Below are positions 7,409 to 8,274 of a stretch of 8,274 bases of DNA, piece by piece (position 1 is the stretch's first letter; each line of letters starts with the position of its first letter). The position numbers and the translations under genes were made by a program. The stretch is from Methanospirillum hungatei (GTDB lineage: Archaea > Halobacteriota > Methanomicrobia > Methanomicrobiales > Methanospirillaceae), in the NCBI RefSeq assembly GCF_020216685.1, contig NZ_JAIWNS010000213.1, positions 1 through 8,274 on the forward strand, read 5' to 3'. The notes beneath the pieces are model-generated. The model was not told the DNA's origin. It made no database searches and worked only from the letters and a program-made list of their open reading frames with translations.

Positions 7409-7818
7409 TCTGTAGATATTCCATTCCCAGTTTGATTCTGTACAAAACCCATAAAAAATGTGGTTTTTTCTATAAGTTCCTCATTATCAAAAGGCTTTGT
7501 TATGTAATCAACAACATACTCCTGAAGACCAATCATTTTTGCATCAGGTGCATTCTTTGCGGTGAGCATTACAATTGCGATCCCCTGCTCAAGACTATTA
7601 TCAAGAATTGCCCGGATGGTATCCCATCCATCCATCCCCGGCATCATGATATCGAGGAGTACGACTCCTGAAAATCCTTTTTTTAAGAGATCTATACATT
7701 GCCCTCCACTATCTGCCGCAATGATATGAAATCCTGCATCAGAAAGGATGGTTTTCACCGCTATTCTGACATGCGCATCATCATCAACTATCATTACATC
7801 TCCTTTATTCCCTTCCAT
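7405..7818 (-). CDS. Stand-alone response-regulator receiver domain (CheY-like)
   Basis: This is a single receiver domain without an output domain. It has the acidic pocket D12-D13-D14, phosphoacceptor D56 in LLDIMMPGMDG, T86 in MLTA and K108 in ITKPF, so phosphorylation should be possible. A short polar tail of about 13 residues ends the protein. The ATG at 7818 overlaps the histidine kinase gene by 14 bases and keeps the whole first beta strand. A second in-frame ATG at 7794 has a stronger ribosome binding site (AAAGGAG, five bases upstream) but would begin at MIVDDD, trimming that strand. I kept 7818 on structural grounds. The kinase upstream and the CheB domain downstream, both overlapping, make this the probable link between them. 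It could also act as a free CheY-like messenger. Confidence 0.92.
   Translation of the reverse strand: MEGNKGDVMIVDDDAHVRIAVKTILSDAGFHIIAADSGGQCIDLLKKGFSGVVLLDIMMPGMDGWDTIRAILDNSLEQGIAIVMLTAKNAPDAKMIGLQEYVVDYITKPFDNEELIEKTTFFMGFVQNQTGNGISTE
7800..7806 (-). promoter_or_regulatory. Strong Shine-Dalgarno site inside the start of the receiver gene
   Basis: AAAGGAG on the minus strand overlaps the histidine kinase stop codon (TAA, 7807-7805) and lies five bases before the internal ATG at 7794. It is the best ribosome binding site in this cassette and argues for a shorter receiver protein of 129 residues. The upstream ATG at 7818 has a GGGGG-containing site at similar spacing, so either start, or both, may be used. 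Confidence 0.45.
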
Positions 7819-8274
7819 TTTCTTCCCCCTGCTGTTGTGTAATGGTCTGTATCAGTCCTTCTCTTTTTTTAAGAAATGGTTCCGGATTTTTCTTGAGATG
7901 AAGATGAAAGACAGATCCTTTTCCTGCGCCGGCACTCTCAACGGTAATAATCCCACGATACATATCAGCAACTCTCCTGGCAATTGCAAGGCCAAGCCCA
8001 TGTGACCCACGCTCATGACGGGAGTTATCAGCCCGGTAAAACTCCTCAAATACCCTTGGGATATGTTCTGGTTCGATTCCAATCCCTTCATCTTTGATAG
8101 AGAGCACTATGGAATCTCTCTCTTCTGTCGCATCAATAGTAACATTACCCTCAATAAATGAGTATTTTATGGCATTCCCGATGAGATTTCCTAAAATAGT
8201 TTCAAAATGCATCGGTGACATAAATACCTGGCATTCATCCGGAATATTATTAGTAACTTTCAGACTTTTCTGAT
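7805..8274 (-). CDS. Sensor histidine kinase, C-terminal ATPase domain (5' partial)
   Basis: The frame is open to the right window edge: 17 in-frame codons precede the internal ATG at 8221, so the sensor part and phospho-accepting helix lie outside. About 155 residues are visible. They form a HATPase_c domain with the N box (ETILGNLIGNAIKYS), G1 box DEGIGI, F box FEEFYRADN, and G2 box GSHGLGLAIA. This is the layout of ordinary HPK1-like sensor kinases, not of CheA, since no P5/CheW-like domain follows. The tail after the ATPase core is charged and Gln-rich (QTITQQQGEENGRE) and overlaps the receiver start by 14 bases. It is predicted to phosphorylate its own histidine and pass the phosphate to the receiver next door. 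The signal sensed cannot be seen. Confidence 0.93.
   Translation of the reverse strand, partial: QKSLKVTNNIPDECQVFMSPMHFETILGNLIGNAIKYSFIEGNVTIDATEERDSIVLSIKDEGIGIEPEHIPRVFEEFYRADNSRHERGSHGLGLAIARRVADMYRGIITVESAGAGKGSVFHLHLKKNPEPFLKKREGLIQTITQQQGEENGRE

Noticed and set aside
6870..7415. 181-codon open frame on the plus strand, almost exactly antisense to the CheB gene
   Set aside because: The minus-strand frame has a clear catalytic triad and family motifs. The plus-strand translation shows no recognisable domain and is an ordinary mirror of a coding frame.
1..8274. Signs of mobile DNA, CRISPR arrays, tRNA or rRNA genes
   Set aside because: No transposase, integrase, spaced repeats, terminal repeats or RNA-gene sequence was seen; nearly all the window is accounted for by protein genes.

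Overview
This window most likely comes from a methanogenic archaeon of the Methanomicrobiales, perhaps Methanospirillum or a relative. That assignment is inference, not a search result. It rests on four things: a dockerin-bearing surface protein, a secreted CARDB plus CAP protein, a lone CheB catalytic domain beside a histidine kinase and a lone receiver, and a ruvCAB set which, from memory, Methanomicrobiales carry although most archaea do not. One gene lies on the plus strand; everything else reads leftward on the minus strand.

Layout, left to right. Positions 1-647 (+) hold the 3' part of a surface-protein gene ending in a calcium-binding dockerin-like pair. It converges, with a 5-base gap, on 653-2002 (-), a secreted protein with two CARDB-like domains and a CAP/SCP domain. 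Then come ruvB (2047-3060), ruvA (3067-3654), ruvC (3651-4145) and a PPK1-type polyphosphate kinase (4170-6332), all on the minus strand, transcribed in the order ppk1, ruvC, ruvA, ruvB. Gaps within this run are 24 bases, a 4-base overlap and 6 bases, so it looks like one operon. Upstream of ppk1 is a small secreted protein of unknown function (6392-6793). Upstream of that is a signalling cassette transcribed as histidine kinase (cut by the window edge), receiver domain and CheB methylesterase domain, with overlapping ends (7805-8274, 7405-7818, 6860-7408).

How the genes work together. RuvA and RuvB form the Holliday-junction branch-migration motor and RuvC is the resolvase; all three keep their key catalytic motifs. 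PPK1 makes polyphosphate and has no established mechanistic link to resolution. In the signalling cassette, the receiver and the CheB catalytic domain lie in the same order as in an ordinary two-domain CheB but are encoded by two genes joined at an ATGA overlap. I infer a kinase-to-receiver-to-methylesterase path. No CheA, CheW, CheR or receptor gene is in view.

The window is densely coding, with no gene-free stretch over about 70 bases. I saw no tRNA, rRNA, CRISPR array, insertion sequence, integrase or attachment site. No clearly new system is visible. The most notable points are the bacterial-type ruvCAB set in an archaeal-looking context, the split HK/receiver/CheB module, and the uncharacterised small secreted protein.
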